Assembly (NCBI GenBank): GCA_001683735.1
Contig: LUGG01000007.1
Coordinates: 62,001-126,000 of the forward strand
Length of the DNA stretch: 64,000 nucleotides
DNA from: Grifola frondosa
Lineage: Eukaryota; Basidiomycota; Agaricomycetes; Polyporales; Grifolaceae
Reading direction: 5' to 3'
Position numbers and translations under genes: made by a program. Positions 11,455-24,600 of the stretch are shown here, in pieces (position 1 is the first letter of the stretch; every line of letters starts with the position of its first letter). Under the pieces are notes generated by a model. That model was not told where the DNA came from. It worked only from the letters and a program-made list of their open reading frames with translations, and made no database searches.

Positions 11455-13912
11455 CAGGAGCACTGGAGTCTGGCGTATGGTATCGTTCGATAGACGAGTT
11501 AGCAAAGATGAAAGGCAGCGATGCTTGCACTGCAAGTACTCGACCTGAGAGCGCTCTAAGACTGAGTACTATTAAGCTCTAGGACTAGTAAGTACTGATC
11601 ATGAGGAAGTTGGTGGCGGCAAGACTTGGTGGCAGAGCGAACATTAGCGCCCATTCATTTTCCTTTCCACCGCCACCAGCCATCGCCGAGCTTGATGTTT
11701 CCCTGCAGGTACTCCAATAACTCCATGATCAGTTAACATTGGCCGCCTATGCCCACCCAGATTTCTTCTTCCTCGATCCATTTCTTGCCGTCCTCGTTTG
11801 TTCGCTTCTCCAGCGAACGGTGCAAGCCCAAATTCAGCGCCATGCGCATCGCATGCCAGCTCGGGAGCCAGCCATTCATGCTCTACACCCCAGCATCTAT
11901 CCAGGACATATCACTCACCAAGCGCACCTTCAACCGCCTCCTTGCCTAGGCGGGGCCGAACAGCGATGAGCGCACAATGTCAAGGCAGCGGTATAATGCA
12001 GGGATGAGCGGGCCCTTGCCGCTCAGGATTTGGCTGCAATGGCGAGAATCGCATCAAATGTTCATGGTGTGTGCCCATGGGTTCCTCATAGGTATCATAG
12101 CTTATGTCGAGTACGGATAGCGATGTAGCATCCTGAAAAGAAGCTGAGCGAAGGTGAACATGAAGACAAAGGCGCTACGGCCCAGCACTCGCGTTCACCG
12201 CCGTTCGCCAGCAACCTTTCATGCCTTCTTACTTATCGCTTCTCAACGTCTCCTACGCACACAACCCTTCGCTGTGCAGTTTCTGATAGATTGCATACTA
12301 GATCGCACGTTGTGGACGACCTGCAGAGGACATACATATAATCGCCAACCTTCGAGTTCCTGCCCGGCTTTGGCTGTATTCTTCCTCGTCCTAGGCGAAT
12401 CTGCGGTTCCCCTCGCGTGTCCTCTCAATGTACGCGCTATTGCACGATGCTCTCACCAACGCAGTCCACCTGATCGCACTCGCCTCCTTATATAGTCGTT
12501 ACCGTGCCGGTATGTGCACACTCACGCTGTTCTCATCATCGCACTTCTTCATGCAATTTCCCCAAGCAATGTACTCTGCTCTGACTACTAGCTGGATTGC
12601 CAACGGGGAACTATAGAATGTATCGACGTCTCTGTTTTCAGCACCGAAGTGCCTTTGCTAATGTACTCATATTGTGCAATGTAAGTCAATTATGGGGCTA
12701 CAGGCGATGAGCGGTCGCTGTGTCCTGACCAATCCTGCAGGACTGGCTAGCTGCGACTGACTCGGTCATACGCAGACGTCTCTCGCGTAATTGCCGCTCC
12801 AGGCCGAATGATAAACTATTATCAAACAGCGGATACTCCATGTAAACTGTTCATGGCAAGCTCAGTCGTTCTGTTTTATTTCCCGCACTGCCTTCGGACT
12901 TCTCAAGGATCTCAGCTAGCGTGAACAATTTCCTTAAGACGGATCTGTGTATGGACGACCCATGCTTTTACATCTTCTGCGCATTGCTGCGAACGACTGT
13001 GATGGGCCCCTCTCACTTCTATGAGCCGGTGCATCGAAGACACACGACCGTGGACGACTGTATTTTGCAGATATGCACGTTCGGGTGGCTGAAGTCCGCC
13101 TTCTGAAGTTCTACGATGTTCAATACAACAATGACGAAGAGTAGGACTTCCCTGGTATATTATGTTGCTGCGTGACGGCGGAACCCGCTGCAACTCCGCC
13201 GTGGACGCAGCACATCGCCCAATACGTGATTCTGTGTCAGTCAATGTGCAACCTCGATTGCGGTCGCCGCTGGTTCTGTTCTTGTATCATTTAGCGAGCA
13301 ACCAGCTTACCCTGATTGATACCCTGTGCTTCGACTTCCTGCTGATGTCCCTGTTTGACCATTGCTTGTCTAGTTGCCTATCTACACCCGTGGTTTGTTC
13401 ACCTTGAGCGCGTGCTGCTGTATCATATTCAGATAAGTTGTCGTGTGACTGATCAAGCTGTTCTCTCCGTTGTTCTTCTTACTAATGTCTAGCTTGGTTC
13501 GTGGATACGTGTTGCAATATTGTTGGAGGTGATGTATCATTGCAGTCTTCTCATCGCAACTATTCGCAGTGGATCTTCCAATGTTCCTTCGCATCCTCGG
13601 GGATTCAACGTTCAACCGTGAGACGCTGCCGTCTCAAGTGAGCCTTATCACCAGTGTTTGAATATGGAGTAGCAGTGCCGAGGTGAGGTCTGCACAACGG
13701 TACGTCCCCTGCCACCGGGCTATTCATGTAATTTCATGGGGTTCTGTACGAAGCTGTGTCTCCGGGAATATCACGGCATAGATGCGGTCAATCGATCGTG
13801 ACAGCGAGGACATACCAGCGCAGTGACGTTGTCCTCAAGAGTGAATATAAGAGTAGGATATCTCTATCTCTGCTAAAGCATTAAGTCCCAGCCCGTCCAA
13901 CTACCTCATATC
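11455..13912. other. Long stretch without a recognisable gene
   Basis: Short frames only (longest about 113 codons), none with a recognisable domain and no splice-linked chain that I could follow. A short plus-strand segment at 11850-11948 reads like coding sequence (QPFMLYTPASIQDISLTK) but could not be assigned or extended. The last 100 bases are the upstream region of the DUF6533 gene. Confidence 0.4.
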
Positions 13913-15597
13913 ATGTCATCCGCCGCCAGTGCCGCAGAGGATCAGCAACTGTGAGTCATGCCCACCGCAATATTTCCCCGTCTAATATATCCTATCACAC
14001 AGCTTCATCACAATATGCTGTGCTGTATCGGCAACCAGTCAGTGGTTCTCTTATGGTCTCGAGTTTGTTTTTTTCTCATTTCCATTCTTCGTAGCTCTGC
14101 TGATCTATGAGTACATTATTACCTTTCATCGTGAATATCAGCTTGTCTGGAAGCGCCGATTTTCGGCCGCCACCTTAGTATTCTTGCTAGCACGATATCC
14201 GCTTCTTCTGATGAATATTCTCGCCCTTCCTCCATATATCCGATGTCAACAAAGGTAAGTTCTCATCCTATTATTGTAGACCTTAGCTCATTCAAAATTT
14301 ATAGAGCTGTTCTGCATTGGTTTGGTTGGAGACAGCTTTGGGGTTGCTCTTTGTTTTGTTTTCGGTCGGTGAGTGTTCATCGGTCACATAATATTATTAT
14401 TCCTGACTGACTATTTGTATTCTGTGAAGCATTTTCAAGTCTCCGAGTGTATGCCCTGTCTGGTCGTCGATGGCAAGTGGCTTCACTGGTATTCGTCCTG
14501 TCACTGGTCACCTTCGGCATTGGAATGGTGAGCTCCGTCCTCTACAGCGAGCTTGGAATGTAACTGAGATAGCACACATATGTATAGTTTGTGGATGTGC
14601 ACCAAGGGGTCTTTGTAGCTCCGCCTCCCATCAATTGCACGTCAGTCTATTTGGTCTCAACAGAGCTCTTGAACATGTCAGTGAAATTAGCCCGTCTCAC
14701 TACATCTTGTCGACTGAAACGGCATGTCATATAGATGTATGGATTGCTCCTCGTTTCATGTTTCTCAAGTGCTCAGCTCACGCAATACTTCCAGTAGAGT
14801 ATGTACAGCGTGCAACAGAAATCACTGCGGACATACTAGTTCTTGCAGTGACTGTACACCAAACGTACTGGAGAATACGAGCTTCCGCGAAGGATATGCT
14901 CCGAACTCCATTGCACACTTTGATCTTGAGGGATGGTCAGTATAGATTCCTGCCTCAATATTGTACTGACCTGATGCATTTCCGTCAGGTACTATATACT
15001 TCTTGTAAGTTATTCATATTCAAGATGGGCCTAATGTTATTTTGACAACAGTACACCTTATAGAGCATTATTGATCATGAATATTGCAGACATCATAATC
15101 ATGCATTTGGGAGGAAGTTTTGTAAGGAGATTTGTCTGGCATCCCTGTTGATGCTCGCTGATGGGACTATGTACCATCATCAGGAATTCTCTTCTTATAT
15201 CAGAGTATTCATTGATCCGTCAGAACCTACCAATAATCGCTCTTCATTTGATTTATGCTGATCTTCATCATCATACAGAATCACAGCAATTATCGTATCA
15301 CGGTTCATACTCAATCTCCGTGAGGTTGATGCATCCCAGCGCGGCACCGAAGACTCAACTCTCCCGTCGTCTGTCGGCTCTATCCAGTTTGTGGCTTTCG
15401 TCGAACCCCTCGGTGCCCCTTTGGAGCACGAGTTCTCGTTCTCTTCGATCGATCCGGGTTCCTTGGATGATCAGAGAGTCGATGGAGAGGACGGGAATGA
15501 TGACGTACTGGACCTTGACCAGCAAATGGCCTCAGGCCATGCTGGTATTCTCGCGCCATCTGAAGCCGAACCTGGGGCGTCCGGAGTCAGGGTATGA
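13913..15597 (+). CDS. DUF6533-domain multi-pass membrane protein
   Basis: A spliced gene with in-phase exons at 13913-13950, 14003-14055, 14095-14254, 14307-14368, 14430-14527 and one beginning at 14588. Later exons follow to the stop at 15597. The DUF6533 signature is clear: ALLIYEYIITF, then VWKRRFSAATLVFLLARYPLLL. Later hydrophobic helices follow (SALVWLETALGLLFVLFS; SSLRVYALSGRRW; ADILVLAVTVHQTYW), then the conserved segment IIVSRFILNLREV near 15290-15330 and an acidic, disordered C-terminus. This layout is a seven-helix-like plasma-membrane protein common in Agaricomycetes; its function is unknown. Exact boundaries between 14675 and 15000 are uncertain. No stop is forced in the parts I could follow. 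Confidence 0.8.
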
Positions 15598-16429
15598 GCT
15601 AGGATCGCGATACTTTTGGTCCGTATGGACAATATTGCTCTCGTTGATATCTTGCATGTGCTAATGCTGACACTAGAAGAAGGATCCTGCTGGAATTGGA
15701 CTGCGTTTGCGGTTGGGCATCATATGTCGATGTTTTCGTGGATGAGGAACTTGGTGTCATAATTTATAGAGACCGAATCATATGCACTAAATAACCATCA
15801 CTATTATATGTTTGCTATATAATGCTTAGATCAATCATACAGAAGCCGTATCTTATACAGGTTCGTCGATATCAATCGCTCACTGATGAAGTGTTCATCA
15901 TGGCGCACTGCAAAGGGGAAAGGGAATGATCATGTTTACGCATGGTATGTCCAATATTCGTCTGACGACGCTCTCAGCGACCTACAGTCGATGCGCCAAA
16001 ACCATCAAAAGAAAACATGTACATATTGTTCACGCGAGATATATTGCGATTGAACTATACAGGTTCTACGGCATGCCACTCAGCTTTGCTCTTTATTATT
16101 CTATAATATGAGACTCACAATCTGAGATGTAGATAGGGCGAGGGACCTCACTTCTGCCCTCTTATATGACCACTACCTTCCCCGTGTCTGACCCGATCTC
16201 AGTTCGCGAAGCCCGAGCCGCACACACTGCTTGCACGGGTACGAATGCTAGATGAGCTCACACCTGAACTCTCTCGTTGCGCGGTGGATAGCGTGAATGT
16301 ACCCGCGATGAACTCTGGGGAGCCACAGCCCAACACCATTCTCGCAAACAAATGTGTAAAAGAGCTTCGGAGTCACTGGGGCAGTGGCACAATTTAACCA
16401 ACACGAGCGACGTAGCGTTTGCTAAGATC
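15598..16429. other. Downstream of the DUF6533 gene, nothing recognised
   Basis: AT-rich sequence with frames under 70 codons, then the degraded end of an F-box relic on the minus strand. No domain or RNA gene was recognised. Confidence 0.35.
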
Positions 16430-17050
16430 TCACGTAAGAAGGCGTGAAGCTGCGCAGCGGATTGCATCAGCAAATTCATATTTGTGACACTGGGAAAGCC
16501 GACGTACCTTACCGGCGTCGGCCACATCCAATATGATTTCAGATTCATGTTCGAAGGCTCCACAGTGCGGGCCCAGGTTGAGTGACTTATATCGAGATGA
16601 AGACGAGCCCAGCCAGTCGCACATTCTGTGGAAGAGCAATACGTGAAGGACAAGCTTCGAAACGGAGACGAATCCTGATCGCGTGCTAGAGAATGAAGGA
16701 TGGTGCGGCCAGTATGTCCAGTTTATACGCCATAATTCCAGCCTCAGGTGCGTTATGGGTCAATAAAATGATGGTGTATGAGATCGGCAAAGGGCTCGTG
16801 CACATGTTCGTTGACTTGCAAAGGTATGCACCGAGCGCAGGTATGCCGTCATACGCGACTCGTGGAAGACACGACGTACGAACAATTAGATCCTGAGCGC
16901 GAACGGTTAGTGAATGAGAAAAAGAGTATGTTGGCTTGTTACAGAGCATGTCTGGGTTGTCCCGAGGAGCGAAATGATGTAGGCGATGATCTCTGGGAGG
17001 GTTGGAAGCACTTGATAGTTTTCAAAGAAGATATCATAACACTGTTTGTA
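16430..17050 (-). pseudogene. F-box gene relic (copy 4)
   Basis: On the minus strand the region opens with VLPTLPEIIAYIISLLG (about 17020-16970), the F-box lead-in of this family. SQHTLF and a drifted RFRSR-like segment follow in another frame. Near 16710-16640 PHHPSFS and SGFVSVSKLVLHV match the HHPSFSMTLSGLTSVTKLIL segment of copy 5. Reading frames change several times and the closing domain is not recognisable. Confidence 0.7.
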
Positions 17051-18612
17051 ACTCCATTTCAGACATTTGAAACACCTGCGAGGCCGAACGATACGGTTGG
17101 TGGACGAATGAGATCGTAAGGTGCCATTGAAATAAGCGCTAGAACAAGTGTCTGTTGACGCTCATTTAGCCGCGCGTCTGATCCAACAGTGTTATCGGCC
17201 GTGCAAATCAATTCCAAACGAAAACCTTCTTCAATTCAGTTTCTTTGTACCCCTGGCCTTCCCGCAGTCGGAGCCCCAGTTCTGCCATGGTTTCCGTTAT
17301 GATTCCTCTCGTTCAGCTTCTCCGTATCCAGAAGTCTGCGATCACTCCACCGCCAAACAGAAATATCTCGAGCAAGTTTTTCATGATCATGAAAAGTTAA
17401 AACTGTGTCGCTCGGTATGCGGAGGAAGCTCGAGAGTGGCGTATGCTAAATTTGCGGACGCTGAAAGTTATTCATATTTCAGAAAAGACGCTTTTGCTTG
17501 GAATCTCTTCCGGCAGCGCCTAGTTGTTCGACGAGTATAGTGACACGGTATGTAATCAATCATAAATCCTCAAGGCGGTGCAAAGTTATTCAAACAAGAC
17601 GCGTGTACCACGGCTGGTCCAAACTCTCAGCACGTAGGGATGCTCGGGTAACTGGGAACCACAGTGGACGCTGTTTGCTCTCAAGGTATTCAGAGGATCG
17701 ATCTATACACATTTGTCTATCTACTCGCATGGGATGATGCGGATTCATTGCGCGCGCTCAGTAGTACCTATGGCGTGCTGCGCACCGTATGGCGATGATG
17801 GTTGTCTGTGAAGAATGTCAGGTTTGTGTCAACATCAAGTCCTTTTTTGAATGTAAAACTGACGATCTGAGCTGCAGGATCGATAACATTCGTGTTGAAG
17901 CCATCACAGTGTCCATCATGTTATTTGCTCGCTCTGATAGCTATTAGCGGACCATTCTACATCAAGCTAAAGAGCGGTTCCTCCAATGAGCATTTCTAGA
18001 ATGACCTCGCATCTCCATGCATGGCTTCTGCATCATTCGGGTGTAATGAACTCATGCAGGCACTGGCTGCTCGGCCTGAGGACCTTGGAGTAGAATTCCT
18101 GGAAAAATGGCAATTGTTAGTTGTTGTTATTGCGACATTTATTGCTTATTCCTAACCGTGATTCTCGCTATTGGGTATGCTACTTCCACAGGAGACCCAT
18201 CCACTGCATTCACAATTGCGGGTGAGTAAGTTCGAGATTCAATCACGAGCGTTGGACTCACTAGCTATATCAGGCTATGTGACTTCCTCTGTCTTCGCCG
18301 TCATCGATCTCATCAATTCTCCATCATTGATGACAATACCACTACGTCTCTGCATCATATATGCATGAAAGAGCACAATCACTAGAACAGTACGAGAACG
18401 TATGAAGAACGTCGTATGGTGCAGGTGTCGGTGAGTGTGCGACCAGTGGCAGAATGTCGATGCGGAAGATGCGGGAGATTCAGTCAGGTTCACTACGTTA
18501 TTTAGTCTTAGATTGTATAGAAACTTAGCGTCAATGACAATTTTCCAGATCACCAATAGACATAGCGAATCCCCAAAGTTCGCCTGACCAAATCGTGCTT
18601 TCCTGAGAGACA
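17051..18612. other. Unassigned stretch
   Basis: Contains one plus-strand frame of 130 codons (17148-17540) without recognisable motifs, and shorter frames on both strands. No chain of exons resembling a known family was found. Confidence 0.35.
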
Positions 18613-19881
18613 TCAAAACCAACAATCGACCCTGACAGAGAGGACGCCTCGCGCATGAAGGCGACCGAACTCGCGTTGCACGTCCCGCACCACCTGGCTG
18701 TGCTCATCGCGGTTCACCCACGAATCCAGAAAGAGTTCCACCTGCTCAAGGTCCACAAACACGTCTCGGCGCAGTGGCTGCATCGAGGACGGCCATGCCG
18801 CTGTGCCCGTCTTCTTCCTCATCTTCATCGTCCAGGAATCGGATCTCATACACAATTTCGAGCCGGCGGAGATGTGATATGATCTGTGACATTATGCGCG
18901 CAAGTCTCGTCCAGTCGCCGGCTGTAGAAGAACTGACCGGTAACAGGCGGAGTGAGAGGAGACTCGTGCTGTGCGACAAAGTGATAACTTCCTCTGATGA
19001 ACGTCGTCAGCAGAGACACGGTCACATATATCGGCGTACCCACCAAAGGAATCAAACAAAGATCCTGTTAAATGTGTCAGAGATCCTCCGAGAGAAGATA
19101 TTAATTTCCGTAGAGCGAACAAATCCTCTCGGGAGACTTGATGTTCAAACTGAACGTCAAGATGTGTGATAGAAGTGGCAGACGGTGTCCGGATGAGCCA
19201 ATTGCATAAGATAGTGAGATATCCGGAAGGTATCCACAAAGTGAGAACCTTCAGTTGGGGTCTGCGGACAGGAGGAAACACGAGGACTTCGGGATTTGCA
19301 GGGTCAGAAGAACGGTTCCATGGCACAAGGCATTGAATCCGGAGATCTATCAGCTGTGGAAGTGCACAGACGACTCCCGTGAACTCGCGCATACTGTAAA
19401 ATTCACAGTAGTAGAGGATTAGTTTCGTAACGGATGTCAGTCCCGAGAGTGTCATGGAGAAGGAGGGATGATGGGAGCGCCCGTTGGTCCACTTGATGCC
19501 TTGAAACTCAACAGACAAAAGATGCGTCAAGGTAATGAGGTACAAGGCCTGAAAAAGGCCCCTCTTCTTTGTCCACAACTTGCAGAGTGCGAACAAGGTG
19601 CAGACAAGCCTCATCCGTGGTTCGTGGAGGACTCCAAGCGTGAACGAATGAAGTGCCGAGCGTGAACGGAAACTGATTGAGTGGAACAAATTATGCTGAC
19701 TGGCGGCACGCCAGGCTCGGCATGTAAGGGCACAGTTGCACAATGTTTGCTGCTGGTCCCAAAGAAACGAGATGATGTAGTCGATGATCTCTGGGGGAAG
19801 ATTTGGAATGTTCTTTGGATTGAGAGCGAGAGAATTGTCGAAATGCTTATTGTAGTCATTGCCGAAGATGTATTGGGACAT
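18613..19881 (-). pseudogene. F-box/LRR-like gene with late frameshift (copy 5)
   Basis: The minus-strand start at 19881 (MSQYIFG) leads to an F-box with NLPPEIIDYIISFLW and NCALTCRAWRAASQHNLFHS, LRR-like segments (TSVTKLILYYCEF, TSITHLDVQF), and an intron with a GTGGGT donor and TCAG acceptor at about 18950-19000. The second exon begins with VITLSHSTSLLSLRL. Near 18775 the frame breaks after LDAA: the conserved continuation (DVFVDLEQVELFL ... HARGVLSVRVD) is in a neighbouring frame, consistent with one extra base. Everything up to that point is open, so this is a recent loss or a sequence error. An inserted acidic run (DDEDEEEDGH) distinguishes it from copies 2 and 3. Confidence 0.8.
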
Positions 19882-20959
19882 TGGAGCAGGTTGAGAGGGC
19901 GAGTGTCGGTTGAGATAGGGAATGGCGATGAGCAAGAGTAGGAGGGTTAGACGCGTGTGTATTGGGAAATAAGCTTGAGTTATCCATGTGGGCTGCGCAC
20001 CACAGGTTAGTACTAAATCGGACATGACGCAACACGCTGCTAACTGTTCTAGGCTTTATTGCATCCGCTTAGTTCAATCCACCACCTCTGGCAGCTCTGG
20101 ATACTTCCTTCAGGTTGCCGCACTTATGGAGGATGAATATTCCAGCGGCAATGTTAATCGCGGTCGTGTAGTGATGCATGCCAGGAACATTGTACCCAGG
20201 TGGATTTCTAGGAGAAAGTAAGCTAATGTAGACTTGGATGTAGGCACGGGAGGCGTAAGGCGTACTGGGTGACGTTGCTGTGATATAGGCTGGGCAGGAG
20301 AGATAGTGAGGAAGACACCAATAGGTATACAATAGGTATACTGAAAACTCTGACACTGCGCAATTCAGGTTGAGCATGTAGACGAGATTGCTGGACAAGA
20401 TATAGCTGCTCCTTGCTCACCTTCTCGCCACGCGCGGCATCAACATGTCAAAGGCCTCGGGGCTGACGTAAATCGTCCGATGTACGTACTAAGCTGCCTT
20501 CCTTCTCCTCCATCGAGGGCCTTGTTGAGGGACTAAACTTGCTGGAGTTGCTGATTTGCGCAGGAATACTACGCCTTTCAAGTCCTTTTATGCAAGATCG
20601 TAGCGTGCTGAGAGAAATTGGAGCCATCACATTGTAAGGAGCTGGGAGAACGAATTTGTATCAGGAAAACGTGCAAACAAATAAGATAAGAAAAGCGCAA
20701 CGAAGGGGATACAAATATTCCGCCGGAAAAGGGTGACAATCTGACGGTACCCTCACCGCAGCGCAGTCTCGCAATAGTGTTCTGTATAATATTGAGACCA
20801 TATGACGAATGTCAAAGAGTGCGTGTGAGGGACTGTGGGGAGTGCAGTAGTGCAAAGTAAACCACGACGCTGACAACGCGGGAGCGGAGGAGAGTACTGT
20901 GCTAGATGAAGCGGCGACGAATATGGGATTCATAATCACCGCTCTTGGATGGAAACCTA
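19882..20959. other. Unassigned stretch
   Basis: Frames of up to about 109 codons on the minus strand, without recognisable domains. It separates F-box copy 5 from the next tail repeat. The 150 bases upstream of 19881 are presumed promoter sequence. Confidence 0.35.
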
Positions 20960-21640
20960 GCGCCAACTGGTGCTGAAAAAATGAGAAGATGTTTCGATGG
21001 TGGCCTTAGATGAGAAATTGCCCACTAGCGCTGAACTGAGATGAAAGCTCTCTATTGATATAGTGCTGCCGTGCTTGGGCCATCTCGCCCAGGTCCACCT
21101 CCTTTGGACACAGAAAGGATAGTGAGCATGGTGAGTGCGTATAATTAAACATATGAACTCATATTGATATTCTGAGCGTAAAGAATGAACGCCAAACATA
21201 GCGCGTATGAGCTTCGCCTCTGGGATGGAAAGGTTTTATCTGCGGGCCGGTATCTCAATGTGGATTCGTTGCCGGAGTTGCGATGTGAGTGGGTATGGTT
21301 GGACAACAAGGAGAATGAAAAATACGAGAGAGTTCCATGTGCGAGCTCAACGTTAATGTAGATACGACATCATAGGACATGGCACGTACGAACTGTCGAT
21401 GTGGGCTCTCCACGCACTAGAGTAGGATACAAGTACGACGGAAGTTTTCCCATTGCGGAGAACATAGATATCGAACAATGAGAACACAACATATCATGAC
21501 ATAGAGCAGTGAAGATGTGATAGAGAGCGTTCGAACGTTTGAAAGAGATTGCGATTGGGACTAATAAAAAAAAAGAGTAAGAGCAAGAAACGATGCGGAG
21601 GTCTTCGACGAACATTCGACCACGCTACCCGGTGGTATAG
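20960..21640 (-). repeat. F-box tail repeat, minus-strand copy
   Basis: The reverse complement aligns with 5040-5340 and with the reverse complement of 41200-41700. Shared blocks include TTTCTTGCTCTT, CAATCTCTTTCA, GTGGAGAGC, AACGTTGAGC and GAACTCTC, then GAGGCGAAGCTCATAC and a closing CTCAC-ATGCTCAC block. It directly follows the F-box relic at 21650-21890, the same gene-tail order as elsewhere in the cluster. Confidence 0.7.
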
Positions 21641-21649
21641 GAGCAGAAG

Positions 21650-21890
21650 GGATCGTCTGTGATGTCTGCGGGATTCCATGGTTGTGATATTGAGCTCATG
21701 CAAGTCAGAAGATGCAGAGATGAGCATCGTGAGATCACGTAGCCTGATAAATCCACAGTTGCTTAGGCTGAGCCTTTTAACAGAAGTGAATGAATGCAGC
21801 ATAATGTAGAACGAGGGATGCGGCATAGAATTTCCGGACCAAATGATGCTACGAAAGTTTGAAGGCCTTGGACATGTCACATATAATCTT
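21650..21890 (-). pseudogene. F-box gene relic (copy 6, middle part only)
   Basis: The minus-strand translation HPSFYIMLHSFTSVKRL, followed by RLRDLTMLISASSDLHEL, matches the LRR-like middle of copy 1 (HPSFYAVLHGFTSVQSL; RLRDLTMLISAFPHLHEL). No F-box or closing domain remains. The relic is joined to a tail repeat. Confidence 0.75.
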
Positions 21891-24202
21891 TATTGAGCAC
21901 CAGGGCCGCATATTGGTCCATTTTGAGAGGTGACGATGAATCGTAGCGGCGGTCGACAGCGTACACGTCGTTGTCGCCAGAGTACCAGCACAGGCGGTCG
22001 ACAGATCCTATCATAGGATCGTGCTCCAAATACGATTAAGCGCCCTGATCAGCCCACACAGAGCCACACAGGCGCCCACACTTGCACTTTTTGTCGTGCA
22101 TCGGCATTCAGCTATCCAAGATCTTATCGAATTCCACTCGCGCTCGCGGCTATCAGTCATATTTGGACTTTCTGCCTCACGCGAGAATGCACTACTGTCT
22201 ATTTCCTGCCACACGCATATCTCGACCCTGCGACGAATCACGATGCGACACGCGTCTGCAAATTTGACAACGAAGGGGGAACGGCAGAAGTCACGTCTCC
22301 ATCATTGCTTGGTCCGCATGTAGAATATATAGTCCTGTATGCACATTTCCTCTTGGGATGTATGGGCGGGATGTCAAGAAGTATAGCAGGTAGATACGAA
22401 GTCAGTTTGACAATTGGACAGGAAATATCCAAGTGAAGGACACCTCAATCGCTTCCGTTCCGGGACGTCACTCATAGCGCATGCACCGCCTCTAATCCCA
22501 CCTCTGCTAGCCTGCTAATCTGGAGATTTGGAATGCGACGATGTCCGACGGTACGGAATACGCATTCAACAGCATTGGTCGATTTACCTGAACTATTTCT
22601 AGAAAACCTTTGATCGACGTGCGAACTACACGCGGATAGTTCTTACCCAGAGTACCCCTCCGAGCTGGGTCCTGTCCAACAGCTTCACGAGATGTCTCCT
22701 GATAGTGTGTGAATCCTCTCAGTGTGTGTTCCGCATCCGTAGAATGAGGTGACTTGATTATTCGTGATGGTCCTGCCGTGCTCTCACAGTGTAGTCCGGC
22801 GGTCGCTAGATACCGGCTCAACTTAAGCTGCAACCGTATGAAAGCTCCCTCGGCTGCTCTGGCATCACAGGTGCAAGTCGAGTCCCAAACGAGATGTGCA
22901 CGCGCCATCAGTCCTGCAGAAGCCTATCCTCTGAGTTATATTGGTATTTTATTTTACTAGGAGATGAGCGCTCCGATCTGCTCACTCTCGCGCAGCTGGC
23001 CGCATTCGTTTCGCCCTTACAGTCCTTCTGTTGTCAATATAGAACCTCATAGATAGGAACGTTATGCAGCGACACGTGTTATGCAGGGTCCAGACATTGC
23101 GGAGGATGAGTTGTCTGACGGGCGGTGCACAAGGAGCATGAAATGCAGATATGGGACATGTGTCGCTGGTGAGTAGCCTACTTTCAATTCATTGTGTTCC
23201 GTTAGACGACGAGCAAGCACCTCTGAAGTTGCTATTATGTGCTGTTGTGGAATGACGGGGTAGTGATGTCTGACGGTCCATACGCCTGCGTTCACCGGTG
23301 TTGGTTGATCATGAGCGGTCCCCTTCTCATGAATCATACTTACACATGGACCTCGCAGAACATGAGCAAATTGGAGCAGGCTATGATATGCCGAGCGCAG
23401 GCCCTCCCACAGCGCCCGACGACGGTGAGCAGCGCACACTCTCCGTTGGCTTTGATACTGTCAGTTTTTTTCACGCGCCCGCCCTCCCGCGCATGTTACT
23501 AAGTTCTACAGTTCCTGTACCAAGGCTGAGCCATTTCTCTTTCAGCAGCCACCGTCTCAAAGCCCTCTGACGTAGTCGAAAACAGAACTGCTCTCACGGC
23601 CTTTCTGATTGCTGTGATATCCCTTGAACACTGCGGCAGCACGCATAGACCAATCCCGGTCACACTATAGTGCAGGACTGGCAACAGTATTCGTCTCAAA
23701 CCATAGAATACTTATGAATACCAAGGCAGTACTTGAATGGCGTGCATCCTTCCGGTCATTGTCCATACCCGCGGACCCTCGAAGCCTCCGTAAGTAAGTA
23801 GTTTCCTTCCTTCTAAAGATCTCCAAGTAGGGCAGCCAGCGCAGAACTTCCCAAGTAGTGTCGAATAACGGCAAATGCGTCAGAGACTCCCCGAAGAAGA
23901 ATATCGATTTCTTTACAGAGAAAGCGTGCCATCTGCCGTGACAGTAAGCAATAGTATAATATCACCCCATGTTAATACTAACTCCGGAGCCAAGGCATCG
24001 TCCAAGTCCTATCTCAGTATACCCACCTACCAAGTCCATAAAGCGCTTGTACGAGGTCTTGGACATCTGACCATTCGATCTGTTCATGTTGAACTATTCG
24101 GCGTGTTCGAGCGCCACTTCTCACGTACACGATTCATATTTGTACGATGCTGGTCTTCGACGTTTCAACGCCCGACGTCCGACACCACACTCCTCAGGCC
24201 TC
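21891..24202. other. Unassigned stretch and P450 upstream region
   Basis: About 2.3 kb with frames up to 141 codons but no recognisable domain or splice-linked chain. The last few hundred bases should be the promoter and 5' leader of the P450 gene that starts at 24203. Confidence 0.35.
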
Positions 24203-24234
24203 ATGTTGGACCCGTCCCTCCTCATCTATGCTCT

Positions 24235-24242
24235 CGCTGTCC
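24235..24242 (+). repeat. KDZ-1 target site duplication, left copy
   Basis: CGCTGTCC. An identical 8-mer lies at 38382-38389, and joining the two flanks at it restores the P450 exon. An 8-bp duplication fits the KDZ/Zisupton class. Confidence 0.92.
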
Positions 24243-24600
24243 ACTACTGGCTACCTGTATTGTAATACAATATAGCATCAACCTGCTACAACCGTTGTGA
24301 GTTAGCTGGTCAGGTTGTCAAAAATGCCGTAGTACAATACTGGGCAGATTGTAATATGTATTGTATTACAACAGGAGCATTGTAATACAGCCAGGCCGCA
24401 CTTTTTTACAATTAGGGCTGCTTGTAATATTTCTATAGTACAATCTGACCTGATTGTAATACTGAGTAATACAATCAGGTCAAATTGTAATATTCAATAA
24501 AACAATGAGGCCTGATTGTAATACTAGGTAGTACAACCAGGTCTGATTGTAATTTTTGATAAAACAACCAGGCCTGATTGTAATATCTCAATAATACAAT
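24243..24600 (+). repeat. KDZ-1 left terminal inverted repeat
   Basis: From 24262 inward this matches the reverse complement of 38361-38020 almost base for base (GTAATACAATATAGCATC, then a CCTGCTACAACCGTTGTGAG block, and onward). The outermost 19 bp (24243-24261, starting ACTACTGGCTACC) are only loosely similar to the other end (CAGCTGTGGTCACC). Confidence 0.9.
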
